NCBI RefSeq assembly: GCF_021043365.1
Contig: NZ_JAJNDU010000001.1
Coordinates: 1,512,164 to 1,576,163 of the forward strand
Length of the DNA: 64,000 nt
From: Sphingomonas sp. IC-11
GTDB lineage: Bacteria; Pseudomonadota; Alphaproteobacteria; Sphingomonadales; Sphingomonadaceae
Direction of reading: 5' to 3'
Shown: positions 1-8,783 of the stretch, one piece after another
Layout: each line of letters starts with the position of its first letter
Numbering within the stretch: the stretch's first letter is position 1
Made by a program: the position numbers and the translations under genes
Notes under the pieces: model-generated
Seen by the model: only the letters and a program-made list of their open reading frames with translations
What the model was told of the DNA's origin: nothing
Databases searched by the model: none

Positions 1-1
1 G

Positions 2-505
2 ACCGAGCGAGCCAATGCGATGCTCAGCCGGCTTTCGAGTTTTCTGCGGTACACGCTGGTGAACGAGCCAACGGCGCACGTGACGCTGGCGCAGGAGGTT
101 GAAACGCTGAAGCTCTATCTCGAAATCGAGAAGATGCGTTTCGAGGATCGGTTACGGCCGAAATTTGAGATTGATCCGGCTGCGGAGCGGGCGCGGTTGC
201 CCTCGCTGCTGCTGCAACCTCTGGTCGAAAATGCGATCAAATATGCGGTGACCCCCAAGGAGGAAGGCGCCGAAATCTGCGTAACCGCGCGGCTCAACGG
301 CGATAGAGTGCGGATCGGCGTATCGGACACCGGGCCGGGCTTGCAGCCAACAAAGAACAAGCCAAGCCTTTCCACCGGGGTGGGGATTGCCAATATCAGG
401 GAGCGGCTACAGCAATCGTTCGGAACGGATCATCGTTTTGAGCTCCGCGCCATGCCGACAGGCGGCTTCGGCGTAGAGATCGAGATACCGTTCCAGGTGG
501 AATAA
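2..505 (+). CDS. LytS-type sensor histidine kinase, C-terminal part (5' end outside window)
   Basis: The frame is open from base 2, so this is the 3' part of a longer gene; about 167 codons are visible. The visible protein begins in the His_kinase dimerisation region typical of LytS/YehU kinases (a short L-S-x-x-L-R-Y stretch) and continues into a HATPase_c domain. There is an N-box around LLLQPLVENAIKYAV, a G1 box DTGPGL and a G2 region GVGIANIRERL. Family knowledge: these membrane kinases phosphorylate a LytTR-domain response regulator. That partner lies 90 bp downstream, so the two form a two-component system. The stimulus cannot be read because the sensor half is missing. Confidence 0.88.
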   Translation, partial: TERANAMLSRLSSFLRYTLVNEPTAHVTLAQEVETLKLYLEIEKMRFEDRLRPKFEIDPAAERARLPSLLLQPLVENAIKYAVTPKEEGAEICVTARLNGDRVRIGVSDTGPGLQPTKNKPSLSTGVGIANIRERLQQSFGTDHRFELRAMPTGGFGVEIEIPFQVE

Positions 506-595
506 CAGGGGTGCAATCGGGGGGTAGCGAAGTTTGATGACTGCCAGTCCAATAAGAACGGACGGGCGGCATTCGTATCGGAGATCGACCAGACC

Positions 596-1396
596 ATGAC
601 CATCCGCACCATTCTCGTCGACGACGAGCCACTCGCAATACAGGGCTTAGAGCTCCGATTGCAGGTGCACGACGATGTCGAGATCATCGCCAAGTGCCAG
701 AACGGGCGCGAGGCGATCAGCGCGATCAAGACACACAAGCCCGACCTGGTCTTCCTCGACATCCAAATGCCAGGGTTTGACGGATTTTCGGTGGTCCAAG
801 GCCTCATGGAAGTGGAACCGCCGCTCTTCGTCTTCGTCACCGCTTATTCCGATCACGCGCTGCGCGCCTTTGAAGCGCAGGCGGTCGACTATCTGATGAA
901 GCCAGTGGAAGAGGCCCGGCTCGCGGACACGCTGGACCGTGTGCGCCAGCGGCTCGCCGAAAAATCGAGCGTGAACGAAGCCGAAAAGCTGAAAGAGGCA
1001 CTGGCCGAACACGCACCAGAGGCGGCAGCCGAGATCGTCGATGGCGGCGATGGCCCGACCGCCAGCCGGTTCGAGAAGCTGATCAACGTCAAGGATCGCG
1101 GTCAGATCTTCCGCGTCGACGTCGACACGATCGAAATCGTCGAAGCGGCCGGTGATTACATGTGCATCAAGACCGCCGATAACACGTTGATCCTGCGCGA
1201 GACGATGAAGGACTTGGAAAAGCGGCTCGACCCGCGGCGGTTTCAGCGCGTCCATCGCTCGACCATCGTCAACCTGGATCAGGTGCGCCAGGTGAAGCCG
1301 CATACGAACGGCGAGTGTTTCCTGGTCTTGGATTCCGGGGCGCAGGTGAAGGTGAGCCGCAGCTATCGCGATGTTGTCGCTCGCTTCGTTCACTAG
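596..1396 (+). CDS. LytTR-family response regulator (LytR/AlgR type)
   Basis: 266 aa. An N-terminal receiver domain has the acidic pair D9/D10, phospho-acceptor D55 in FLDIQMPG, and the conserved T82 and K102 (DYLMKP). A linker of about 50 residues rich in Glu and Ala leads to a C-terminal LytTR DNA-binding domain (about residues 160-266) with the typical R-x-H-R-S-x-I-V-N core. It probably controls transcription in response to the kinase encoded just upstream. The ATG at 596 has a GGAG about 12 nt upstream, which is a little far. The target genes are not evident from the sequence. Confidence 0.93.
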   Translation: MTIRTILVDDEPLAIQGLELRLQVHDDVEIIAKCQNGREAISAIKTHKPDLVFLDIQMPGFDGFSVVQGLMEVEPPLFVFVTAYSDHALRAFEAQAVDYLMKPVEEARLADTLDRVRQRLAEKSSVNEAEKLKEALAEHAPEAAAEIVDGGDGPTASRFEKLINVKDRGQIFRVDVDTIEIVEAAGDYMCIKTADNTLILRETMKDLEKRLDPRRFQRVHRSTIVNLDQVRQVKPHTNGECFLVLDSGAQVKVSRSYRDVVARFVH

Positions 1397-1521
1397 GCTT
1401 TAGCCGGATGCGCCGCTTCGGTTCGGGCCGGAGCGGCGATCAGGTCCCTTGATGCGGCCTGGTAAATTGCCGTCGCGGTGGGGTGTTACCGGAACGCCCG
1501 AGACCTGCTAGGGGCGGCGCC

Positions 1522-3372
1522 ATGCTTACGATCAACGGCATCACCGTACGCCTGGGCGGGCGTGCGATCCTGGACGGCGCCTCGGCTTCTCTGCCGCCGG
1601 GAAGCCGCGTCGGGCTGATTGGCCGCAACGGCGCTGGCAAGTCGACGATGGTCAAGGTCATCGCTGGCCAGCTTGAGCCCGACGGTGGCTCGATCGACAT
1701 GCCGCGAGGCGCGCGCATCGGATATATCGCACAGGAGGCGCCCGCCGGTGACGCTACGCCGTTCGAGACCGTACTTGCGGCCGACCTCGAACGCGCGCGG
1801 CTGATGGAGCAAAGCGAGACTGAAGCCGATCCCGAAAAGCTGGGCGATATCTACGAACGGCTGATCGCAATCGACGCCTATACGGCACCGGCTCGGGCCT
1901 CGCAGATCCTGCTTGGACTGGGTTTTGACGAAGAGGCTCAGAACCAGCCACTGGATAGCTTTTCGGGCGGCTGGAAGATGCGGGTCGCGCTAGCTGCGCT
2001 GCTGTTCTCGCAGCCTGACCTGCTGTTGTTGGACGAGCCTTCGAACCACCTCGATCTCGAAGCGGTGATGTGGCTTGAGGATTTCCTGCGATCCTATCGC
2101 GCAACCATCGTCGTGGTCAGCCACGAACGCGATTTCCTGAACAACGTGGTCGACCACATCCTGCACCTCCAGGGCGGCAAGACGACGCTTTATGTCGGCG
2201 GTTATGATGCCTTCGAACGGCAACGTGCTGAGCGGATGGCTCAGATCGCGGCGGCCAGAGCCAATCAGGATGCGCAGCGGGCCAAGCTGCAGGACTATAT
2301 CGCCCGCAACTCCGCTCGCGCATCGACGGCCAAGCAGGCTCAGAGCCGCGCAAAGATGCTGGCACGCATGCAGCCGATCGCCGAGCTTGCGAACGATCCG
2401 ACCCTGTCCTTCGCCTTCCCCGATCCCGAGCCGCTTCGGCCACCGCTGATCACGCTGGATCACGCGAGCGTCGGCTATGGCGAAACACCGATCCTGAGGC
2501 GTCTCAATCTGCGCATGGATCCCGACGATCGGATCGCGCTGCTCGGGCGCAATGGCAACGGCAAGACGACGCTCGCCCGCCTGGTGGCCGCGCAGCTCGC
2601 ACCGATGGATGGCACGCTCGCGGCCAGCAACAGGATGCGGGTCGGCTATTTCACTCAGTATCAGGTTGAGGAACTAGACGCCGACGATACGCCGCTCGCC
2701 CATATGACGCGCGTTATGCCCAACGCCACGCCGGCGGCAGTGCGCGCCCAGCTCGGCCGGTTCGGCTTTTCCGGCGACCGTGCCACCTCCAAGGTAGGCA
2801 AGATGTCGGGTGGAGAGCGCGCCCGTCTCGCCCTCGCCCTGATCACGCGCGAGGCACCTCACCTGCTGATCCTCGACGAACCTACGAACCACCTGGATGT
2901 GGATGCGCGTGAGGCGCTTGTCCAAGCGCTTAACGATTACAAGGGTGCCGTCCTCATCGTCAGCCACGACCGCCATATGGTCGAGTTGACCGCGGACCGC
3001 CTGGTGCTCGTCGACGCTGGCACGGCACGCGAGTTCGACGGAAGCCTCGACGATTATGTCGCCTTTGTCCTTGCCAAGGAACCGAAGAGCGAAGGCAAGG
3101 CGCGCAAGGAAGACCGGAAGGCTGCGGCGGAAAAGCGCGAGAGTGACAAGGCCTGGCGCAAGGCGGCTAAGGAGGCAGAGGCAGAGATTGCGAAACTCGG
3201 CACCGAGCGTTCGGCCGTGGACCGCGCCATGTTCGATCCTGCAGGTGCCGAGAAGTCGCTTGCAGGATTGACCATGACCGAGCTGATGAAGCGGCGTGCC
3301 ACTCTGGTAGAGCAGATCGAGGCAGCCGAAGCGCGCTGGCTTGAGGCAACCGAGGCTTTGGAAACTGCCTGA
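1522..3372 (+). CDS. ABC-F family ATP-binding protein, YheS-like
   Basis: 616 aa from the ATG at 1522; an upstream in-frame start at 1483 adds residues that do not fit the family. It has two ABC cassettes and no membrane segments. The first has Walker A GRNGAGKST (about residues 34-42), signature FSGGW and Walker B LLLLDEPSNHLD; the second has GRNGNGKTT, MSGGE and LLILDEPTNHLD. Between them is the ABC-F linker, and the C-terminus is a charged, Lys/Glu-rich coiled coil. Length, the KAKQAQSR-like linker motif and the C-terminal coil resemble E. coli YheS more than EttA or YbiT. ABC-F proteins act on ribosomes, for translation factor-like roles or antibiotic protection; which applies here is not shown. 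Confidence 0.9.
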   Translation: MLTINGITVRLGGRAILDGASASLPPGSRVGLIGRNGAGKSTMVKVIAGQLEPDGGSIDMPRGARIGYIAQEAPAGDATPFETVLAADLERARLMEQSETEADPEKLGDIYERLIAIDAYTAPARASQILLGLGFDEEAQNQPLDSFSGGWKMRVALAALLFSQPDLLLLDEPSNHLDLEAVMWLEDFLRSYRATIVVVSHERDFLNNVVDHILHLQGGKTTLYVGGYDAFERQRAERMAQIAAARANQDAQRAKLQDYIARNSARASTAKQAQSRAKMLARMQPIAELANDPTLSFAFPDPEPLRPPLITLDHASVGYGETPILRRLNLRMDPDDRIALLGRNGNGKTTLARLVAAQLAPMDGTLAASNRMRVGYFTQYQVEELDADDTPLAHMTRVMPNATPAAVRAQLGRFGFSGDRATSKVGKMSGGERARLALALITREAPHLLILDEPTNHLDVDAREALVQALNDYKGAVLIVSHDRHMVELTADRLVLVDAGTAREFDGSLDDYVAFVLAKEPKSEGKARKEDRKAAAEKRESDKAWRKAAKEAEAEIAKLGTERSAVDRAMFDPAGAEKSLAGLTMTELMKRRATLVEQIEAAEARWLEATEALETA

Positions 3373-3520
3373 CGTCCGTCACCGCCGTCTGCGGACTGTT
3401 GCGCCAGCGGCCGCGTCCGGCTCGGTAATGCTCTAGTCGCTTCATCCGCACCATGGGCCGAGCAACAAGCAGCCTACCCGTGTGGGAACGGCAAGCCGTC
3501 TCCGTCACTAGTCGTCCCGA

Positions 3521-3982
3521 TTAGAACGACAGGGCAAGCCGTTGAAGCATCTGACGTGCCGGGCTTTCGCCTGCCGGTCCGACCGCCTGAGCCTCATCAA
3601 GCCGTGCCACCCGGCGGTGCAGCTCAACGCTGGCGCCGACAAGTCGCTGCGCCCGCATCGGCAGTTCGGCCGCCACGGTCGGGTCCGTCTGCGGCGCCTC
3701 TCCAAGCCGTCGCGACGGATGCATCGCATCGCCGGACCTAAGCTCTCCGGCGAACATTGCGCGTTGCGTCAGTAGCCAGGCGATCACGTGCATCAGTCGG
3801 GTGGTGACCTTCAGCGACTCGCAGCTGAAGGTTACCCGCGCCATTGGCGACAGGCTGTCCCGCTCTTCGCGCCCACCATCGTCAAAATAACTGCGAGCGT
3901 CGTCGGCCAGCACCATCGCTTCCACATAGAGTGAATTGATCAAGCGCCTTTGAACGGGCGAATCCTGGATGCTTGCCTGCAT
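3521..3982 (-). CDS. rcdA: RcdA-like protein (DUF1465 family)
   Basis: 153 aa, all-helical, with the DUF1465 core S-L-K-V-T-T-R-L-M followed by A-W-L-L-x-Q-R-A (about residues 56-75). Family knowledge: in Caulobacter RcdA is an adaptor in the ClpXP hierarchy that brings CtrA and other regulators to the protease during the cell cycle. Sphingomonad homologues are usually annotated only as DUF1465. The gene ends convergently with the ABC-F gene and is followed upstream by a DUF465 microprotein gene on the same strand. No CtrA gene is in the window, so the adaptor role is inferred from family membership. Confidence 0.75.
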   Translation of the reverse strand: MQASIQDSPVQRRLINSLYVEAMVLADDARSYFDDGGREERDSLSPMARVTFSCESLKVTTRLMHVIAWLLTQRAMFAGELRSGDAMHPSRRLGEAPQTDPTVAAELPMRAQRLVGASVELHRRVARLDEAQAVGPAGESPARQMLQRLALSF

Positions 3983-4063
3983 CTGCCACTGTTATCCTGC
4001 CTCCTGGCCAATGGCACAGGATCTAGTCGCAGTGACTTCGTCGCCTTCGTCCCAAAGCGATAC

Positions 4064-4261
4064 TCAGGCGATGATGTCCGGGATCAGCTGGTCTTCGATC
4101 AACGCAATTTCATCGCGCAGGAGAAGCTTGCGCTTCTTCAATCGCGCAAGCTGCAATTGATCCTGGGGTCCTTGGCTGGAAAGCGCCGTGATGGCCGCGT
4201 CCAGATCGCGATGCTCGGTCCGGAGCGCCCCCAGCCTCGCGATTAAGTGCGTATCGTCCAC
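4064..4261 (-). CDS. YdcH/DUF465 family small protein
   Basis: 65 aa if started at the GTG at 4261. Two GTG codons are adjacent (4264 and 4261); a GGGAGG at 4274-4269 lies 7 nt from the second, which decides the start. An upstream ATG at 4312 is unlikely. The protein is one long helix hairpin: H-L-I-A-R-L near the N-terminus, E-H-R-D-L-D-A-A-I, then Q-L-x-R-L-K-K-R-K-L-L-L-R-D-E-I-A-L-I-E, ending in DQLIPDII. This is the DUF465/YdcH signature. Function is unknown in the family. It faces a second DUF465 gene across a 184-bp intergenic region. Confidence 0.85.
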   Translation of the reverse strand: MDDTHLIARLGALRTEHRDLDAAITALSSQGPQDQLQLARLKKRKLLLRDEIALIEDQLIPDIIA

Positions 4262-4445
4262 CACCTGGCCTCCCTTGCTCGGCTCCCTAGCAGAGACTCC
4301 ACCGTCCAGCACCTTTATCGTTACACGCGCGAGACGTCCCGCATTGCGGTCAGCCGGTCGACCGTTAACCCTTTTCGCCCGCGACTTTTCGGCCCGTCAG
4401 TGATTTACTCCTGAGTTCCGTCAAGCAAGCAAGGAGGTTCCTGAT

Positions 4446-4601
4446 ATGCAGACTGCGCATCGTTCGGCTCTGGAGGCCAAGCATGCCCTGCTCGATCAGC
4501 GCATCGACGACGAACGGCATCGGCCGATGCCGGACACCATGTTGATTGCGGACCTCAAGAAGCAGAAGCTGCGCCTTAAGGAAGAGATTTCCGCGCACTG
4601 A
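4446..4601 (+). CDS. very small DUF465-like protein (51 aa)
   Basis: 51 codons, preceded by a strong AAGGAGG Shine-Dalgarno 7 nt upstream of the ATG. The C-terminal half carries the DUF465 core (A-D-L-K-K-Q-K-L-R-L-K-E-E-I), and the N-terminal half reads as a charged helix with a short Pro-containing break (HRPMPD). It is divergent from the 65-aa DUF465 gene, so the window has two related microproteins under one intergenic region. Being short, it is easily missed by gene callers. The strong RBS, the family match and the absence of a competing frame support it as real. Function unknown. Confidence 0.8.
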   Translation: MQTAHRSALEAKHALLDQRIDDERHRPMPDTMLIADLKKQKLRLKEEISAH

Positions 4602-4643
4602 CAAAAGCCGGGGTTCGGCGCGGGCATCCCGCGCCGAGTTCCA

Positions 4644-6053
4644 TCATCCCCCGATCTGACGTGCGACTGCTTTGCGAGTCGCGGCACCATATGGCGGCTT
4701 CAGCCCGGCAATCTTCGCTACATCGAGCTTCGACTGCTGGAAGACAGCCTTGGCGTGGCTGAAGGTACGAAAACCGTCCAGGCCGTGGTAGGAACCCATG
4801 CCTGAAGGCCCCACGCCGCCGAATGGCAGGTCTTCCATCGACACATGGAAAATCACGTCATCCAGCGTCACGCCGCCGGAAATCGTGCGGTCCAGCACGC
4901 GCCGGCGCTCCTGCTCATCCTTGCCGAAATAATATAGGCCAAGCGGGCGATCGCGCCGGTTCACCTCGGCAATGGCGCTGTCGATCCCGTCGTACCGACG
5001 CACAGGCAGGACCGGGCCGAAGATTTCCTCCTGCATCAGCGTCATGTCGTCCGTCACATTCCGCACAATATGGAGCGGCATCTTGCGGCTGTTGGTGCTG
5101 CCAAAATCCTCGTTGGCGGGGTTAACCACCTCGACCTGAGCACCCTTCGCCCGCGCATCCTCAATCCAGTCGTTCAGCCGCTGATAATGGCGATCGTTCA
5201 CGACGCTTGTGTAGTCGGGATTGGAGAGCAACGTCGGGTACATGGCGCTTGCCGCAGACTTCAGGCCATCAACAACCGCATTTTCCTGGTCGGACGGAAC
5301 CAGCACGTAATCGGGGGCGAGACAGATCTGCCCGGCGTTCAGCATCTTGCCGACTGCGACCCGCTCGGCGACCTGCGTCACGTCCGCACCCTTGCCCACA
5401 ATCACGGGTGATTTGCCCCCCAGTTCGAGGGTGACGGGCGTCAGGTTGTCAGCAGCGGCGTGCAGGATGTGACGGCCGATCCCCGTTGCTCCCGTGAACA
5501 GCAGGTGATCGAAGGGCAGCTCCGCAAATGCCTGGCCCACATCCGCACCGCCTGACACGAACGCCAGCTCAGTTGGATCAAAGTAACGACCGACGATTTC
5601 CTCGAACAATGCCGCCGTGACTGGCGTATATTCGCTCGTCTTCACCATCGCTCGGTTTCCGGCGGCGAACACGCCGGCGAGCGGCGACATGACGAGGTTC
5701 ACGGGGAAGTTCCACGGCGCGATCACGCCGATTACCCCCTTCGGCTGATACTCCACCCACGCCTTCGCCCCGAGGAGCCCCAACGGGAACTGAACGCCAC
5801 GCTTCTCCGGCTTGGACCATTTATCCAAGTTCTTCAGCGCGTGGTTGATGGGGCCAATGGAGCCACCGATGTCGGTGATCATCGACTGCTCACGGCTGCG
5901 ATGCCCGAAATCCTCGCTGAGCGCGTCGCAAAAACGGTCCGCATGGTCACGGATCATTGCCGAAGCTCGCTTCAGGCGGTCCTTGCGGATCGAAAGTGGC
6001 TCCGGCAGCGCGGCCATGAAGCTCTCACGCTGGGCGGCCAATATCTCCTTCAT
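4644..6053 (-). CDS. calB: coniferyl aldehyde dehydrogenase family protein
   Basis: 469 aa from ATG 6053; the GTG one codon earlier is less well placed relative to the AGAGG upstream. It is an NAD(P)-dependent aldehyde dehydrogenase with N115 in PWNFP, general base E210 in LELGGKSP and nucleophile C244 in GQICLAPDY. The Leu-Ala-Pro-Asp-Tyr after the catalytic Cys and the overall length of about 470 aa match the coniferyl-aldehyde dehydrogenase branch rather than long ALDHs. The expected reaction is oxidation of an aromatic or other hydrophobic aldehyde to the acid. It starts 18 nt after the stop of a secreted unknown, in the same minus-strand operon. The true substrate may differ from coniferyl aldehyde. 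Confidence 0.88.
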   Translation of the reverse strand: MKEILAAQRESFMAALPEPLSIRKDRLKRASAMIRDHADRFCDALSEDFGHRSREQSMITDIGGSIGPINHALKNLDKWSKPEKRGVQFPLGLLGAKAWVEYQPKGVIGVIAPWNFPVNLVMSPLAGVFAAGNRAMVKTSEYTPVTAALFEEIVGRYFDPTELAFVSGGADVGQAFAELPFDHLLFTGATGIGRHILHAAADNLTPVTLELGGKSPVIVGKGADVTQVAERVAVGKMLNAGQICLAPDYVLVPSDQENAVVDGLKSAASAMYPTLLSNPDYTSVVNDRHYQRLNDWIEDARAKGAQVEVVNPANEDFGSTNSRKMPLHIVRNVTDDMTLMQEEIFGPVLPVRRYDGIDSAIAEVNRRDRPLGLYYFGKDEQERRRVLDRTISGGVTLDDVIFHVSMEDLPFGGVGPSGMGSYHGLDGFRTFSHAKAVFQQSKLDVAKIAGLKPPYGAATRKAVARQIGG

Positions 6054-6071
6054 CACGTCCTCTCCCCCTTG

Positions 6072-6515
6072 TTATGGTGTCTGGGTAGCGCAACCGATCA
6101 GGCCTGCAAGCGGCAGAATGATGGTGTCGTCGCCAGGACGATCCAGGCGCAGGGATCCTTGGTCGATAACGGCGCCCTGCGTCAGGTCACGCCGGTTCTG
6201 GACAGCTAGGTCGAGTGTCGCAGACATGCCCGCGCCCTGGTAGGTGGTGGTCGCCGCAAAGCCGTAGCCGGCGCTCCCGATCTGCGTGCTTCTGGCAAGA
6301 TCAGCCGGCACACCATTGACTGCTATTCTCAGCGCACCGGCTTCGGCGCTCGCCATCGCGACAAGCGTGCGGGTCTTGCCGGTGCTGAAGAGATAAGCGG
6401 CGCATCCGCGAGCCGGAAGCGACTGCGGCGGCAAGCCCCCAAGCGGCAGGCCGTCGATCGACGGCGGCGTCGTTGGCAGGTCGGCAGCCGCGAGCGCGAG
6501 GAGCAACGCCATCAT
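6072..6515 (-). CDS. small secreted hypothetical protein
   Basis: 147 aa. Its start lies in an ATGATGA overlap with the stop of the prepilin peptidase gene, so the two are translationally coupled. The first 11 residues (M-M-A-L-L-L-A-L-A-A-A) form a short hydrophobic leader without a clear basic n-region. The rest is Gly/Ala/Leu-rich with two Cys (in RGCAAY and LIGCAT) that could form a disulfide in the periplasm. No family is recognised. Operon position suggests export or a pilin-like or secretion context, but that is inference only. Confidence 0.65.
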   Translation of the reverse strand: MMALLLALAAADLPTTPPSIDGLPLGGLPPQSLPARGCAAYLFSTGKTRTLVAMASAEAGALRIAVNGVPADLARSTQIGSAGYGFAATTTYQGAGMSATLDLAVQNRRDLTQGAVIDQGSLRLDRPGDDTIILPLAGLIGCATQTP

Positions 6516-7261
6516 AAGCCGAGATGTATCATGAGGAGCAACGCCGGGTAAGCCGCCACGGCAAGATACGCGCCAAAGGGCACCGCATCGTCCCGTTCTA
6601 CGCTGACTCCGCGAAGGAGACGCACGGCAACCACGCCAAGGCCGATCATCGCAGCAATCAACAGCACGGCCGGAAGCAGCCGCCATCCAAGCCAGAGGCC
6701 GATCGCGCCGAACAGCTTCGGGTCCGCGCCGCCAAGCCCTTCCCGCCCCCTCACACGACGATAGGCGAAGCCGATCAGCCAGAGTGAGGCGAAGCCCGCC
6801 ACGCCGCCGATGAGACGGTCTGTCAGGGCGGGCGGCAGCATCGAACTGGCGAGAAGGCCAGCGGCGGCGAGTGTTCCGACGAGAGGGTCCGGGATCCACA
6901 ACTCGGTGGCATCGAGCGCGGCGACGAGCACGAGTAGCCAGCCGAATATCGCGACGATCAATCCCGTGAAGCCGCTGGCCACCGCGCCCGCCAGCAAGCC
7001 CGCCGCTGCGCAGGCAATCTCGACCCGCGCATGGGTTGGGTCGATCGGCGCCGAGCAACAGCGTGCCCGTCCTTTGAGGAGGACTGCGCTCGCGATCGGG
7101 ATCAGGTCACGCGCCGCCACCGGCTGGCCGCATCCGTCGCAAGTAGAGCGGCCGGTGAGCGACGACCGACCAGCGGGCCACCGCACCGCCACCGTCGCGA
7201 GAAAACTGCCGAAAATGGCGCCGAGAACGGAGAGCGCGAGCGGCCAGAAAAGATCAGACAC
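6512..7261 (-). CDS. prepilin peptidase, A24 family (GspO/PilD type)
   Basis: 249 aa, polytopic membrane protein. The N-terminal domain starts with a hydrophobic segment followed by GSFLATVAVRWP and a cytoplasmic zinc-type CDGC, with a second Cys pair (RCC) later. The catalytic aspartates are in ALDATELWIPD and in GGADPKL, the latter corresponding to the GxGDxK motif of type IV prepilin peptidases with an Ala for the second Gly. Family role: cleaves and may N-methylate type IV pilin or type II pseudopilin leaders at the inner membrane. No pilin or secretion genes are in the window, so its clients are elsewhere. Overlaps the upstream small membrane gene by 8 nt. Confidence 0.88.
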   Translation of the reverse strand: MSDLFWPLALSVLGAIFGSFLATVAVRWPAGRSSLTGRSTCDGCGQPVAARDLIPIASAVLLKGRARCCSAPIDPTHARVEIACAAAGLLAGAVASGFTGLIVAIFGWLLVLVAALDATELWIPDPLVGTLAAAGLLASSMLPPALTDRLIGGVAGFASLWLIGFAYRRVRGREGLGGADPKLFGAIGLWLGWRLLPAVLLIAAMIGLGVVAVRLLRGVSVERDDAVPFGAYLAVAAYPALLLMIHLGL

Positions 7262-7505
7262 CCTTTTTACGTATCAGATAGCGATAGACGCCGAACAGAT
7301 TGATCCCGAACAGCACCGCATTCTGCGTGCCGAGCGCCCAGTCATCGGTCAGGGTGGCGCCGCTGATCCAGCAGATCGACGATCCCACGAACAGCACGAA
7401 GCCCCAGCCCGTAACGCGTCGGCCGAGGTCTAGGGATACCATGAAGGCTGCGATCATTCCGCTGATTGAAGCGGACCATTTGAGCACGTCGATGAGTGTG
7501 TCCAT
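7254..7505 (-). CDS. small three-helix membrane protein, unknown
   Basis: 83 aa with three hydrophobic segments (about 8-24, 30-48 and 60-76) and a basic C-terminus (IRKKGV). A GTQN-V-L-F-G-I-N-L-F-G-V-Y-R-Y stretch in the last helix resembles small YgjV/PnuC-like membrane proteins, but no firm family can be assigned. It is the first gene of the minus-strand run that continues into the prepilin peptidase (8-nt overlap), the secreted unknown and the aldehyde dehydrogenase. The 90-bp gap to the divergent thiolase gene should carry both promoters. Confidence 0.7.
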   Translation of the reverse strand: MDTLIDVLKWSASISGMIAAFMVSLDLGRRVTGWGFVLFVGSSICWISGATLTDDWALGTQNAVLFGINLFGVYRYLIRKKGV

Positions 7506-7595
7506 CGTCGCCCAACGCCGATCAGGGGCCTTTGTATTCGCGATTGTTCGTGACTAGATCGGGGCCAACACGATTTCCCGCGGAGCAGCATCGAA

Positions 7596-8780
7596 ATGGC
7601 CACCGACCCCGTTGTTATCCTTTCCTACGCCCGTACGCCGATGGGCGGCATGCAGGGCGCGCTTGCCGACGTCTCCGCAACCGATCTTGGCGCGACGGCG
7701 GTAAGGGCGGCAGTCGAGCGCGCCGGGGTTGATGGGGCTGAGATCGAGCGCATTTACATGGGCTGCGTCCTGCCGGCCGGCTTGGGCCAGGCTCCCGCGC
7801 GTCAGGCGGCGATCAAGGCCGGGTTGCCGAAGTCCGTTGAAGCCACCACCGTGAACAAGGTTTGCGGTTCCGGCATGCAGACCGTGATCATGGGTGCGGA
7901 AGCGATCGCGGCGGGATCTGCCGACCTGATCGTGGCAGGCGGCATGGAGAGCATGACCAACGCGCCGTACATCCTCAAGAAGCATCGTTCGGGCGCGCGG
8001 ATTGGTCATGACACTGCTTACGACCACATGTTCCTGGACGGGCTCGAAGATGCGTACGAGCAGGGCCGCGCCATGGGCACGTTCGCCCAGGACACCGCCA
8101 ATGAGTATCAACTCACCCGTCAGGCACAGGACGATTATTCGATCGAATCGCTGCGCCGCGCTCAGGAGGCGATCAAGTCCGGCGCGTTTGCTGAGGAAAT
8201 CGTTCCTGTCACCGTGGCCACGCGCAAGGGCGAAGTGGTGGTGGACACCGACGAGCAGCCTGGCCGCGGAATGCCGGACAAGATCCCGTCGCTGAAGCCA
8301 GCGTTTGCGAAGGATGGGACCATCACGGCTGCGACCAGCTCGTCGATTTCGGACGGTGCCGCTGCGCTGGTGCTGACAAAGGCGAGCGTCGCCGAGGCGA
8401 AGGGCCAGAAGCCGGTGGCACGTATCGTCGCCCACTCGGCCCATGCGCAGGAACCAGCCGCCTTCACCACGGCGCCGGTGGGTGCGATCGAGAAGCTGCT
8501 GAAAAAGGCCGGTTGGGCGATCGATGACGTCGACCTGTTCGAGATCAACGAGGCGTTCGCTTGCGTTGCGATGTTCGCGATGCGCGACCTCGGCATTCCA
8601 CACGAGAAGATCAACGTTCACGGCGGCGCCACCGCGCTCGGCCACCCGATCGGCGCTTCCGGCGCGCGCATCATCACCACGTTGATTGCCGCGCTCAAGC
8701 ACCGCGACAAGAAGCGCGGCGTGGCAAGCCTGTGCATCGGCGGGGGTGAGGCCACGGCGATTGCTGTCGAGCTAGTCTGA
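7596..8780 (+). CDS. acetyl-CoA C-acyltransferase (thiolase)
   Basis: 394 aa, the usual size of biosynthetic and degradative thiolases. The acyl-accepting C90 is in NKVCGSGM, H350 in [14 protein letters not shown], and the second catalytic C380 in SLCIGGGEA. It condenses two acetyl-CoA to acetoacetyl-CoA or runs in the reverse direction. Length and the GxxMQ region after the active-site Cys suggest the short-chain PhbA/AtoB type. It is 4 nt from a downstream PPK2 gene. No polyhydroxyalkanoate genes are adjacent, so pathway assignment is open. Confidence 0.92.
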   Translation: MATDPVVILSYARTPMGGMQGALADVSATDLGATAVRAAVERAGVDGAEIERIYMGCVLPAGLGQAPARQAAIKAGLPKSVEATTVNKVCGSGMQTVIMGAEAIAAGSADLIVAGGMESMTNAPYILKKHRSGARIGHDTAYDHMFLDGLEDAYEQGRAMGTFAQDTANEYQLTRQAQDDYSIESLRRAQEAIKSGAFAEEIVPVTVATRKGEVVVDTDEQPGRGMPDKIPSLKPAFAKDGTITAATSSSISDGAAALVLTKASVAEAKGQKPVARIVAHSAHAQEPAAFTTAPVGAIEKLLKKAGWAIDDVDLFEINEAFACVAMFAMRDLGIPHEKINVHGGATALGHPIGASGARIITTLIAALKHRDKKRGVASLCIGGGEATAIAVELV

Positions 8781-8783
8781 ACC

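Noticed and set aside
647..1393. Long minus-strand frame opposite the LytTR regulator
   Set aside because: Shadow of the regulator gene in GC-rich DNA; no family features, and the plus-strand protein has all receiver and LytTR motifs.
7554..8702. 382-codon minus-strand frame opposite the thiolase
   Set aside because: Complete thiolase on the plus strand explains the region; the minus frame is Arg/His-rich with no recognisable domain.
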